From Gluconacetobacter azotocaptans (lineage in GTDB: Bacteria; Pseudomonadota; Alphaproteobacteria; Acetobacterales; Acetobacteraceae), in NCBI RefSeq assembly GCF_014174355.1, contig NZ_JABEQF010000006.1, positions 1-64,000 on the forward strand: a stretch of 64,000 nucleotides of DNA, written 5' to 3'. Under the pieces are notes generated by a model. The model had not been told where the DNA came from. It worked only from the letters and a program-made list of their open reading frames with translations, and did not search any database. The position numbers were made by a program, and so were the translations under genes. Each line of letters begins with the position of its first letter. Position 1 is the stretch's first letter. Positions 1 to 7,323 of the stretch are shown here, one piece after another.

Positions 1-366
1 CGGAAGCTGGCGATGCTGGCCGCCGTGCCGCCGTCGCCCCCGCCGGCGCGGGCGGACCCGCCACCGCCGCCCGGTGGGCCGCGCGGTGTCGTGGTGCTGC
101 ATCATGGCGCGCGGGTGATCGACGGGTTCGGCCCGCCGGACGGGCGGGTCGTGGGGTGGGTGGGCGACGTCTACCTGCAACGCGACGGCGGCGCGGGCGG
201 GGCGCTGTGGTCCAAGCCGTCGGGCGCCGGCACCGCGGACGGCTGGGCGGCCGGGGGCGGCGGCGACAACAGGGCGGGCGGCGTGCTGCCGCTGGTCAAT
301 GGCGACACATCCCCGATCGGCATCCTGTCCGATCCGACGGGGCAGACAATCGGGGTGCCGATCTGA
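1..366 (+). CDS. Phage tail-fibre-like protein, 5'-truncated
   Basis: This reading frame is open from the left edge of the window, so the true start may lie upstream; the first ATG is at 13. The visible part is proline- and glycine-rich at the N-terminus. The stretch VVGWVGDVYLQRDGG...LWSKPSGAGTADGWAA resembles the GDIYLRTDG...LYVKESGTG-W repeats of phage tail fibre and virion proteins, and the C-terminus NGDTSPIGILSDPTGQTIGVPI is also of that style. Its stop overlaps the start of the next gene (TGATG), which suggests translational coupling within a late phage operon. The function is inferred from family style and neighbours only. Confidence 0.55.
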   Translation, partial: RKLAMLAAVPPSPPPARADPPPPPGGPRGVVVLHHGARVIDGFGPPDGRVVGWVGDVYLQRDGGAGGALWSKPSGAGTADGWAAGGGGDNRAGGVLPLVNGDTSPIGILSDPTGQTIGVPI

Positions 367-824
367 TGGGACACAGCACGCTGATCACCGATTATTTCGG
401 CTATGGCGCCGCCGCCGCCCGGCCGGCGGCGCCGAATATTCCCGGCGGCTGCCTGGGGTTCTACTACGCCACCGATATCGGGCAGGTCTATGCCTGGGAC
501 GGGGCGTGGCAGGCCTGGGCGCCGTCCGGGCAGAGCTTCGCCGGCGGGCTGGGGGCGGCGGGCGCCACGCAGGGGGCGGCCACGGCGCTGGTGGCGAACG
601 TCAGCCTGTTCACCACCGTGGCGGCCGGCGGCGGCGCCATCCTGACGGCGGGGGCGGTGGGCACCTGGCGGAAGGTGCTGAATCGCGGCGCGGCCGCGCT
701 GCTGGTCTATCCGCCCCCGGGCGGGGGGATCGACGCGATGGCGGCGGATGCGCCGTTCACGATCCTGGCCGGCGGCGCCGCGACGTTCTGGCAGAACAGT
801 GCAACGCAATGGTATTCCGAATGA
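366..824 (+). CDS. Phage tail-fibre-like structural protein
   Basis: A 152-residue protein whose ATG overlaps the stop of the preceding gene. It has two recognisable phage-fibre patterns: GCLGFYYATDIGQVYAWDGAWQAW, like the 'YYATDTGNTYVWDG' motif, and a C-terminal half of the type RKVLNRGAAALLVYPPPGGGIDAM...FTILAGGAATFWQNSATQWYS, seen in virion-associated beta proteins. There is no signal peptide or membrane segment. The next gene starts inside its stop codon (ATGA at 821-824). It probably belongs to the adhesin or baseplate region of the phage; the exact role is unknown. Confidence 0.6.
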   Translation: MGHSTLITDYFGYGAAAARPAAPNIPGGCLGFYYATDIGQVYAWDGAWQAWAPSGQSFAGGLGAAGATQGAATALVANVSLFTTVAAGGGAILTAGAVGTWRKVLNRGAAALLVYPPPGGGIDAMAADAPFTILAGGAATFWQNSATQWYSE

Positions 825-1737
825 AGACGATTTTGCTGACCCTGGTCGGCGCGCTGGCGCTGGCCGCCCCCGCCCGCGCGCAGGTCGCGGGGCCGGTGGG
901 GCATGGCGAACTGCCGTCCTGCCCCGATGCCGGCGGCAACCATCTGAACTACGTGCCCGCGACGGGGGCGTTTTCCTGCGGCACGTCGGGCGGGGTGCCG
1001 GTGCTGGCGAACGGGACGGTGCTGGGCAATGTCAGCGGCGGTGCCGCCGTTGCCGCGGCCCTGACGCCGGCGCAGGTGACGGGGCTGATCCAGCCGTTTA
1101 CCGCCGGCCTGCCGGGCGCGGTGCCGGCCATCGTGCAGAGCCAGGTGGTGGCGATGACCGGGGGGCGCTGGTCGTTCCGCTGCCGAACGCGCCGACGGCG
1201 GGGAACATGCTGCTGTTCGTGGGAACGAAGTGGAATATCTCGCCCTCGATCGTCGCGGGATGGACCACGCTGTGGTTCGACCCCACCGAGACCGCCGACG
1301 GGCTGATGGTGCTGTACCGTTTCGTGCTGCCCGGCGATACCGCGTCGATCCAGCTTTCGACCCAGCAGACCGGGTGGGTGGGGTGCCTGTTCGAACTTTC
1401 GGGGGTGGGGGCGGGAAATATCATATCGGTGCAGAAGGGGGCCGATTATGCCGGCGGCAGCACGCCGGTCGGCGCCAGCTCCGGCTTTCCCGACGACGGG
1501 ACGCTGATGGTGGGAATGGCGTTGGCCGAGGGCGCCGCCGCGCAGCCGGCCGTCACCCTGACCGGCGCGACGCCGGGCCAGACGGCGTGGGCCACGGGGT
1601 CGGCCAATGGCGGGAACCGCTTCGTGACGTCGTTTACGGCCGGCCCGCTGCCCCGGGGCGGGACGACCATCGCCGCCGGCTTTTCGCCATCGGCCACGAC
1701 CATCATCGGCACGGTGGCGATCAGCCCCGTGCGGTGA
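821..1737 (+). pseudogene. Phage structural protein, interrupted by a -1 frameshift at a G6 run
   Basis: Translation from ATG 821 gives a signal-like N-terminus (MKTILLTLVGALALAAPARAQ) and a virion-like segment ending ...VVAMTGG. The frame then degenerates into arginine/cysteine-rich shadow sequence. The coherent protein continues in the -1 frame as ALVVPLPNAPTAGNMLLFVGTKWNISPSIVAGWTT... to the stop at 1737. The switch point falls at the six-G run 1160-1165. 'PLPNAPTAGNMLLF' is a pattern met in phage hypothetical proteins, so one fused product of about 304 residues is the natural reading. It may be a one-base indel, a sequencing slip, or programmed -1 slippage on GGG GGG. A separate start at ATG 1207 is possible but would cut the motif. 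Confidence 0.6.
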
Positions 1738-1790
1738 GGGGGCGATGGGCGGCCGACCCGATGCCGTCCCTCGGGTGCCGCGGCGTGCCG

Positions 1791-2369
1791 CTAGGCGGTG
1801 AGATGCTGGTACAGGATGGATGCGCCGACGACGATCAGCGCGACGCCGCCCAGTATTTCGGCATAGCGGCCGATATAGGCGCTGGCGTGCCGGCCCAGCA
1901 TGACCCCGAGCGTGGCGACGACGGTCGTCACGCCGCCGATGACCAGGCAGGCGGTAACGATGTTGACCTGCATGACCGCAAGGCTGACGCCGACGGCGGT
2001 CGCATCGATGCTGGTGGCCAGGGCGGTCGCGGCCAGCCGGAGCGGCGTGTGGGTTTTGTCGGGCGAAGCATCCTGCGACGCTTCGTTCGTCATGGCGGCA
2101 TGGATCATGTGAACGCCGACGCCCAGCAGAAGGAAGAACGCGATCCAGTGATCGACGGCGGCGATCCGGTTGCTGAGCGCCAGGCCGATGCTCCAGCCGA
2201 TTGCCGGCGTTATGGCTTCGAAGACGCCGAACACGGCCCCGACGCGCAGCGCGTGGATCCATGCGCTGCGCCGGGTGGCGGCACCTTTGCCGACAGCCGC
2301 GGCAAACGCGTCCACGGACAGGCCGGCGCCAAGTGCGCCGAGCGTGATGACACCTGTCATTTCGAACAT
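1791..2369 (-). CDS. mntP: Manganese efflux pump MntP
   Basis: A 192-residue membrane protein of the MntP (YebN, DUF204) family, which exports Mn2+ across the inner membrane. It shows the family's two homologous halves, each with an acidic membrane motif: GAGLSVDAFAAAVGKGA near residues 14-30 and ALATSIDATAVGVSLAV near residues 115-131. About six hydrophobic helices are visible and the length is normal. The gene is antisense to the surrounding phage genes. A manganese-type yybP-ykoY riboswitch lies directly upstream (about 2418-2545, minus strand), so expression is expected to rise when cytosolic Mn2+ is high. The final residues LYQHLTA end at the window's own stop with no sign of truncation. 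Confidence 0.93.
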   Translation of the reverse strand: MFEMTGVITLGALGAGLSVDAFAAAVGKGAATRRSAWIHALRVGAVFGVFEAITPAIGWSIGLALSNRIAAVDHWIAFFLLLGVGVHMIHAAMTNEASQDASPDKTHTPLRLAATALATSIDATAVGVSLAVMQVNIVTACLVIGGVTTVVATLGVMLGRHASAYIGRYAEILGGVALIVVGASILYQHLTA

Positions 2370-2417
2370 GTCCCAGGGCCGTCAACGAACGATGCAATCC
2401 ACCTCCGGCCGCGAAGG

Positions 2418-2545
2418 AGGCGGGCATCGCTGGTCTTGCCGGGCAGGTCGAAACCTGCTGCCATCGCCACGGATTGCTCTGCCGAGCCTTCCGAGGATGT
2501 TGACGACGGCCCCGCGCGTGGCGGGTAGCTACTCCCCAAGAGCGA
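2418..2545 (-). promoter_or_regulatory. yybP-ykoY manganese riboswitch upstream of mntP
   Basis: Read on the minus strand, the leader begins CTTGGGGAGTAGC (2528-2540), followed about 30 bases on by GTCAACATCC, and ends with GGCAAGACC (2432-2440). GGGGAGTAG and GGCRAGACC are the two signature pieces of the yybP-ykoY aptamer that pair to form the Mn2+ site, and mntP is the classic downstream gene. Between the aptamer and the start codon there is a GATGC...GCATC stem that also contains CCTCC/GGAGG, a plausible expression platform. Boundaries are approximate because the aptamer was recognised by eye. Confidence 0.85.
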
Positions 2546-2604
2546 GGCTCTCATATCCGCAGACGGCCGGCGGCGCAACCGCGCAGGAAATCCATCTCGG
2601 CGCC

Positions 2605-2684
2605 GGTTTGAAAATGCGCGCTGGCGGCGATCCGACGCGCATTTTCTGCGTTCCGCTTCGGGGCTCGAAAACACACGCCGGGCG
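2605..2684. repeat. Intergenic repeat family B, copy 1
   Basis: This segment starts GGTTTGAAAAT, contains GGCGATCCG and CGCTTCGGGGCTC, and ends AAACACACGCCGGGCG. The same ordered blocks occur at 52909-53013. Both copies are in intergenic spaces beside a minus-strand gene end. Confidence 0.6.
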
Positions 2685-2722
2685 CTTCGCTGCGTTCCGC
2701 TCTCGCTCGCCAGCCCACATCT

Positions 2723-3531
2723 TCAAACAGGCTCTCGTTCCGTGAGATGTCGGGGCCGGGAAAGCCAGGCGAAGACGGCGAAGACGGCGGCGCCGGCGAT
2801 CAGATCGACGGCGTAATGGCCACCGACCGGGATCGCCGAGAGAAGGACCGCGGCACACCAGACGCAGGCCGCCGCCAGCAGCGCGGCGGATTCCCATGCG
2901 GCGAACGGCGCCAGGAAGGCCATCACGGCGTGGAACGAGGGAAAGGTGACGACGCCCTGGAGGTGACGCACGTCGATCGTATCGGTCGATCGCGCGTGGT
3001 AGAGGCCGAAGACCTGCTGATGGTAACGGCCCGCGCCGGGCGGCAGCGACGCCAGGATCTTCTGCAGTGTCGCATAATTGATCATCGCGCCGATCGCGGG
3101 GATGAAGGCGGACACGACAATGCATGTCAGGGCCGACATGATGTAGATGAAGCAGAAGCGCCACAGTCGGGGCATCCGGTTCGCGCATCCCAGAAAAAGC
3201 GCCGACGCCAGCATGGATGGCACGGTCATGCCATAGACGACATCCAGCCGGCGATCGCGGCGAGGCGTAGCGGCGGCCGTGCCGCCGTATAGACGAGGTG
3301 TACCGCAAGAAGAATGCAGATCATGCCGGCCCCGCGCAGCAGGGGTGGCTCGATCAGCAGGCGGGTCCGCGTGGCGGCGAGCAGTGCCCCCGTGGCGGCC
3401 GTGGGGATGAGGCAGAAGCCGACAGCGGGATAGGTGCGGCAGAAATCCAGGAAACGGGGGACGATATCGGGCCCGTCCGTCGCCATGCCGTCGGAACGTG
3501 CCCCGGTGGCGTCGAGAAACGATCGTCGCAC
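2723..3531 (-). pseudogene. PAP2-superfamily phosphatase split over two frames
   Basis: A 101-residue frame (GTG 3531 to stop 3226) gives the N-terminal membrane part, ...FCLIPTAATGALLAATRTRLLIEPPLLRGAGMICILLAVHLVY. A second frame (to the stop at 2723) gives the catalytic part of a PAP2_3-type enzyme, with TFPSFHAVMAF and AIPVGGHYAVDLIAG supplying the two catalytic histidines and the aspartate. The family includes lipid phosphatases and inositol-phosphorylceramide-synthase-like enzymes. The conserved-looking run LDVVYGMTVPSML in the second frame begins before the first frame stops, which suggests a one-base indel near 3240. Alternatively two proteins are coupled through an ATGA overlap at 3226-3229. 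The gene is antisense to the phage genes and downstream of the mntP riboswitch promoter region. Confidence 0.65.
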
Positions 3532-3619
3532 GGCTGGCCTCGTGATATTGACGCATCGTGACTATCACGCCGGAATGAAAAGGGCGAGGCGGCGTGGACA
3601 TCGGGCCCGTTTTACGCGC

Positions 3620-3649
3620 TTGCGCGGCCATCCGCCGGTGGGGTACAAA
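3620..3649 (+). promoter_or_regulatory. Candidate promoter of the second phage block
   Basis: TTGCGC (3620-3625) and TACAAA (3644-3649) are separated by 18 bases. The same layout, TTGCCC-N18-TAGGAT, lies at 7223-7252, and both are followed 3-4 bases later by the same leader sequence. The positional conservation supports a promoter even though the hexamers are only partial sigma-70 matches. Confidence 0.5.
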
Positions 3650-3653
3650 CGTC

Positions 3654-3679
3654 GCATCCGGGCACAGGCACCGCCCGCT
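3654..3679 (+). repeat. Conserved phage leader element, copy 1
   Basis: GCATC followed by GGGCACAGGCACCGCCCGCT is repeated at 7256-7281 with one mismatch. It would form the first bases of the transcript if the adjacent promoter is used. Both copies precede a gene beginning ATGTC(C/T)G(G)TTCAGCCG, so the similarity also touches the start region. Confidence 0.75.
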
Positions 3680-3722
3680 CTCCGACGCCTCCACAGGGGG
3701 CGCGTATGCGATTGCAGGTGCC

Positions 3723-4067
3723 ATGTCCGTTCAGCCGGTTTCCATCCTTCCCGCGCAGCCCGTCCCCGCGTCCACGACGGCGATCTATACTTCGCCCGGC
3801 GGGGTGTTGACGCGCATCGACGCGCTGGGCGTGTGCAATGTCGCGGCCGTTGCCGTCCAGGTCACGATCTGTCTGGTTCCGGCGGGGGCCGATGCGGGGC
3901 CTGCGAACGCCACGACGTTCAACCAGACCATCCTGCCCGGGCAGAGCTGGAACAGCCCGAACGAGATCGGCAAGGTGCTGGGGCCGGGGGATGCGATCGC
4001 GGCGGTGGCGACGGCGGGGGCCGCGCTGACGATTTCGGCCGGCGGGCTGCAGGTGACCACCTCGTGA
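3723..4067 (+). CDS. Small phage virion-like protein
   Basis: A 114-residue protein with no membrane segment. The composition (PVPASTTAIYTSPGGVLTRIDALGVCNV...ATTFNQTILPGQSWNSPNEIGKVLGPGDAIAAVA) is typical of small beta-rich phage structural proteins that sit next to internal virion proteins. ATG 3723 is chosen because the region upstream is a promoter plus leader that recurs at 7223-7281, with the leader ending about 40 bases before the start. The stop overlaps the GTG start of the next gene, indicating coupling. No specific function can be assigned. Confidence 0.55.
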   Translation: MSVQPVSILPAQPVPASTTAIYTSPGGVLTRIDALGVCNVAAVAVQVTICLVPAGADAGPANATTFNQTILPGQSWNSPNEIGKVLGPGDAIAAVATAGAALTISAGGLQVTTS

Positions 4068-4537
4068 TCGTCTATCGGGTCGAACCCTGGTCGGCGGCGC
4101 TGGCGGACATGCGGCCGCTGTGGGCGGCGCATTTCCACGAGGTTGCGGCCGATCAGGCGCGTGTTCCGCTGGACATGGATCTGGCCGCCTATGCGGCGCT
4201 GGAGGCGGCGGGCGCGCTGCATGTCGTGACCATGCGCGACGGCGACCGGCTGGCGGGGTACCTGGTCGCGATGGTCTGGCCGCATCTGCATCATCGCAGC
4301 ACGCTGCATGCGTTTTTCGATTTGTATTACGTCCGACCGGCCGACCGCAGATGGACCGCCGGCCTGCGGCTGTTCCGCGAGGCCGAGCGCACGCTGGCGG
4401 CGCGCGGGGTGCGGCGGCTGATCACCGGCACGAAGATCCATGCCGCGCCGTGCGGCCGGCCGCTGGATGTCGGGCGGATTTTCCAGCGATTGGGCTGGGT
4501 GGAAATGGAACGTCAATTCGGGAAGTGGATCGGCTGA
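4064..4537 (+). CDS. Phage-associated GNAT-fold acetyltransferase-like protein
   Basis: A 157-residue protein starting at GTG 4064, which overlaps the previous stop (GTGA). The sequence LAGYLVAMVWPHLHHRSTLHAFFDLYYVRPADRRWTAGLRLFREAERTLAARGVRRL fits the central beta strands and the acetyl-CoA helix of the GNAT fold. The usual Q/RxxGxG/A signature is replaced by RRWTAGLRL, so catalysis is uncertain. Proteins of this sort commonly sit directly before the internal virion gene in podovirus-like genomes, as here. The next gene overlaps its stop by one base. Confidence 0.65.
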   Translation: MIVYRVEPWSAALADMRPLWAAHFHEVAADQARVPLDMDLAAYAALEAAGALHVVTMRDGDRLAGYLVAMVWPHLHHRSTLHAFFDLYYVRPADRRWTAGLRLFREAERTLAARGVRRLITGTKIHAAPCGRPLDVGRIFQRLGWVEMERQFGKWIG

Positions 4538-5253
4538 TGGTGACGGCAATCACGGGCGGGCTGGGCGCGCTGGGTTCGATCGCAAGTGGTCTCACGGGGG
4601 CGGACGCGGCATCGACCGCCGCCCGCCAGCGGGCGTCGGAGTTCAACGCGGCCAACCAGTTCCAGCAGGGGGTCTATGACCAGACCCGGCAGGATTTGTC
4701 GCCCTATGTCTCGGCGGGGACGAATGCGCTGTACAGCCTGGCCAGCCTGATGGGGCTGCCGGGTGGGTCTTCCGGCCAGGGGTCGGGCGCGCTGGATGCC
4801 TACAACCAGTTCACCCGGACGCCCTATTACCAGTTCCCGTTGCAGCAGGGCGAACAGGGGCTGGACCAGTCGGCCGCGGCGAAGGGGCTGGCGCTGTCGG
4901 GCGGCCAGATGAACGCCTTGCAGAAATACGCGCAGAATTACGCGGGGACGCAGTTCGGCAACTACATGAGCGGGCTGTCCGGCCTGGCGGGCATGGGCAG
5001 TTCGGCGGCCGGGACCGTCGGCAGCCAGGGCAACCAGGCGGCCGGCGACGTGCTGAACGCCCTGTCGGGGGCGGGGAATGCGACGGCGCAAGGCACGCTG
5101 GGCGCGACCGGCGCGTTGCAGGGCGGGCTGGGAAACGCGCTGGCGCTGCTGGCCGGCGGCGGGTCGTCCGGGGTGCTGGGGTCGCTGCTGGGCGCGGCGG
5201 GCGGGGACAGCAGCTACCAGAACCCGTTCGCCGGCATGGGCATGACGATGTAG
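4537..5253 (+). CDS. Internal virion / DNA-transfer-like protein
   Basis: A 238-residue protein rich in Gly, Ala, Ser and Gln. The N-terminal hydrophobic stretch MVTAITGGLGALGSIASGL is followed by ASEFNAANQFQQGVYDQTRQDLSPYVSAGTNALYSLASLMG and YYQFPLQQGEQGLDQSAAAKGLALSGGQMNALQKYAQNYAGTQFGNYMSGLSGLAGMG. This order of motifs is characteristic of phage internal virion proteins ejected with the DNA (P22 gp7/gp14-like or 'DNA transfer protein'). It is coupled to the GNAT gene by a TGATG overlap. The length is on the short side for the family. Confidence 0.7.
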   Translation: MVTAITGGLGALGSIASGLTGADAASTAARQRASEFNAANQFQQGVYDQTRQDLSPYVSAGTNALYSLASLMGLPGGSSGQGSGALDAYNQFTRTPYYQFPLQQGEQGLDQSAAAKGLALSGGQMNALQKYAQNYAGTQFGNYMSGLSGLAGMGSSAAGTVGSQGNQAAGDVLNALSGAGNATAQGTLGATGALQGGLGNALALLAGGGSSGVLGSLLGAAGGDSSYQNPFAGMGMTM

Positions 5254-5442
5254 GGCTGCAAACCCGTCGCGGATCGGGGGGCATTGCCTGTCATGGCCAT
5301 GGCTTGTACACTGTTGCCCGGCCTCATTCGGCGTTTTATCTCCGGGACCCGGAAAATTCGGGTTGGTATCGGAATAAAATGGAAACGCCTTCCTCCGGCA
5401 CATGTTCATCGGACGTGATGGAAAGACAGATCAGAATTGGTA

Positions 5443-6147
5443 ATGGACAATCGCACTTCCGCCTCTCGCCCCGCCTCGCCGCTTGCGTACATGCGGGAAA
5501 AAATGACTCAGGCGGATGCGGCGTTCAGGCACGATCTGGCTGCCGCCACGGACGGGACCGACGTGAGCCGGCTGGCGCGTACCCTGCTGGCTCTTTGCGA
5601 TGACGTGGCCGATGAACTGCTGCGGATCGGCCCGGTCAAGCCACTGGCCTGCCGCGCGGGATGCGATACCTGCTGCCGGAGCCTGATACAGGTCAATCCG
5701 GTTTTTGCCGTTCTGGCTGTTGCCGAGGCGCGCCGGACATTTTCGCGGGACCGGTTCCAGGCGCTGAAGGACCGGCTGGCGTCAGGCACGCCCTTCTGCC
5801 CGTTTCTGTTCGATGGCGTCTGTTCGATATATCACAGCCGCCCCATGGTCTGCCGCGGCTATTACAGCCTGGACCTGGACCTTTGCAAACAGGGCGATTA
5901 CTGCGAAAAAAACCTTGGGTACCAGGGCGACGAGGCGCATGCGGCGCACCAGTTGATGATTTTTCTCTTTTCGCTGGAAAAACGCATCGAAGGCATCGAG
6001 GCCGACCTTGGCCTGGACCCGGGGCCGGTCTTTCTGGATGCGGCGGCGCGTGTGCTTCTGGAGACGCCGACCGCGCCCGACGCCTGGCTGTCGGGCGGGC
6101 GGATCTTTTCCGGAAATCACGACCGGGAAAAAATTCCCGCAACCTGA
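5443..6147 (+). CDS. YkgJ-family cysteine-cluster protein
   Basis: A 234-residue soluble protein with the YkgJ (CxxCxxxCC-type) zinc- or iron-binding cysteine pattern: CRAGCDTCCRS near residues 71-81, then CPFLFDGVCSIYHSRPMVCRGY and DLCKQGDYC. The family binds a metal cluster but its biochemical role is not established. It is on the same strand as the phage genes but separated from them by 190 bases on one side and an intergenic repeat on the other, and it looks like bacterial cargo. ATG 5443 is preferred over the TTG two codons upstream. Confidence 0.8.
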   Translation: MDNRTSASRPASPLAYMREKMTQADAAFRHDLAAATDGTDVSRLARTLLALCDDVADELLRIGPVKPLACRAGCDTCCRSLIQVNPVFAVLAVAEARRTFSRDRFQALKDRLASGTPFCPFLFDGVCSIYHSRPMVCRGYYSLDLDLCKQGDYCEKNLGYQGDEAHAAHQLMIFLFSLEKRIEGIEADLGLDPGPVFLDAAARVLLETPTAPDAWLSGGRIFSGNHDREKIPAT

Positions 6148-6169
6148 CGGGCTCTTGCGCGGCGTGCCT

Positions 6170-6262
6170 CAGGGCTCTGCCCTGAAACCCGCCAAAGGGC
6201 CGAGCCCTTTGGAAACCCGGTCGTTTGATCCATGATCGGGGTCCAGGGCCTCAGGCTCCCCG
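6170..6262. repeat. Palindromic intergenic repeat family A, copy 1
   Basis: Two perfect small hairpins, CAGGGC-TCT-GCCCTG (6170-6184) and CCAAAGGGC-CGA-GCCCTTTGG (6192-6212), are followed by CATGATCGGGGTCCAGGGCCT, cut here as CATGATCGGGGTCC. The last block is the reverse complement of blocks at 29441-29467 and 39294-39318. It lies between the convergent ends of the YkgJ and YfdX genes and could also act as a bidirectional terminator. Confidence 0.7.
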
Positions 6263-6311
6263 ATCCCGGATAACGGGTGGGTTCGGGCGAAGCCCGATCT
6301 TCCTTCGCGGC

Positions 6312-7046
6312 TTAAGAGGATTTCGGGCCCGTGGGAGCGAACACCATGTCGTCGGCGACGAAGCGGGCGGCGTTCTGGGCGTCCTGCAGGGCCTGGTCGG
6401 CGCCCGCCATGTCGGTGCCGCGCACCAGGTTCGAAGCCCGATAGACGTCCGCCGTCACGCTTTGCAGCGGTGCGACGATCATGACGAAATCGACGTCGAC
6501 ATCCGCGCCCTTCAGGGTCTGCGCCGCAGCGGCGGATTCGCCTTTCTTCATGTGCTGGCTGGCGGTTTTCGCGGCCTGGGCCTTGTCGGCGGGGGCGGTG
6601 GCCGGATCGGCCGAGACCACATATTCCGCATCGACCGGAATCCAGGTGACGGCCGGCGCGGTCGCTGCCGGGTCGGGGGCCTTGCCGTGCGTGCCCTGCG
6701 GCGCGTGGGCCGGCGGGGCCAGGGCGGCCTCGGCGCGGGTGAAGGCGTGATTGTCGGTTTGCGCACGGGCCAGGGCGGTGTTGGCGTCGGCCAGGAACGT
6801 GCCGGCCGCGCCCTTGTCGCCCTGCGCCAGGGCCTGGCGCGCCAGGTCGATATCGGCAAAGGCCCGCAGCCCGTCGCGCGACAATCTTCCGAAATCGTGC
6901 TCGATCGCGGTCTGGCCCGGTCGTGCGACGTGGGTCTGGGGCACGGTGGCCTGGGGGGCCGTCTGGGGGGCGGCCAGGGCGACGGCCGGGGTGGCGGCCA
7001 GGGCGGCGGCGAGAAGGGCGCGGGACAGGACGGAACGCTGTGGCAT
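6312..7046 (-). CDS. YfdX-family periplasmic protein
   Basis: A 244-residue protein with a cleavable Sec signal peptide (MPQRSVLSRALLAAALAATPAVALA, cut near residue 25). The mature part carries the YfdX layout: GRLSRDGLRAFADIDLARQALAQGDKGAAGTFLADANTALARA, then the family hallmark TWIPVDAEYVVSADPA, then ASQHMKKGESAAAAQTLKGADVDVDFVMIVAPLQSVTADVYRASNLV. YfdX proteins are periplasmic and have been linked to stress and antibiotic response, but the mechanism is unclear. The start at 7046 is chosen because it yields the signal peptide; upstream extension reads through low-complexity sequence. It is antisense to the phage genes on either side. Confidence 0.82.
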   Translation of the reverse strand: MPQRSVLSRALLAAALAATPAVALAAPQTAPQATVPQTHVARPGQTAIEHDFGRLSRDGLRAFADIDLARQALAQGDKGAAGTFLADANTALARAQTDNHAFTRAEAALAPPAHAPQGTHGKAPDPAATAPAVTWIPVDAEYVVSADPATAPADKAQAAKTASQHMKKGESAAAAQTLKGADVDVDFVMIVAPLQSVTADVYRASNLVRGTDMAGADQALQDAQNAARFVADDMVFAPTGPKSS

Positions 7047-7222
7047 CGGATGACCTCGGCTGTTGGCGGGGCCAGCCTCCCCCCTTTCCGCCCGGGGGCA
7101 AAGACCCCTGCGCGCAGGGCGGAGTCCCCCCTCCTGCATGACGGGCGGGCCGGGAGCGGGGGAGATGCGACGGGAAAAGTCGCGACGGACTGCGTATATT
7201 TCCGGTATTTCATATTGCACGG

Positions 7223-7252
7223 TTGCCCGTTCGCCGTTTCCGCGGCTAGGAT
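7223..7252 (+). promoter_or_regulatory. Candidate promoter of the third phage block
   Basis: TTGCCC (7223-7228) and TAGGAT (7247-7252) are separated by 18 bases, matching the geometry at 3620-3649, and are followed by the same leader. It would drive the tail-collar gene and the lysis genes. Confidence 0.5.
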
Positions 7253-7255
7253 GCG

Positions 7256-7281
7256 GCATCAGGGCACAGGCACCGCCCGCT
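7256..7281 (+). repeat. Conserved phage leader element, copy 2
   Basis: This is the second copy of the leader at 3654-3679, differing at one base in the 26 compared (CATCAGGG against CATCCGGG). It lies 42 bases before the ATG of the tail-collar gene. Confidence 0.75.
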
Positions 7282-7323
7282 TATCCAGTCGCCCCCGCGC
7301 GGGGCGCGGTCGGGGTATGGTGC

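Noticed and set aside
3594-4067. Longer upstream start for the small virion protein
   Set aside because: The extension would cover the conserved promoter and leader, which are better explained as non-coding.
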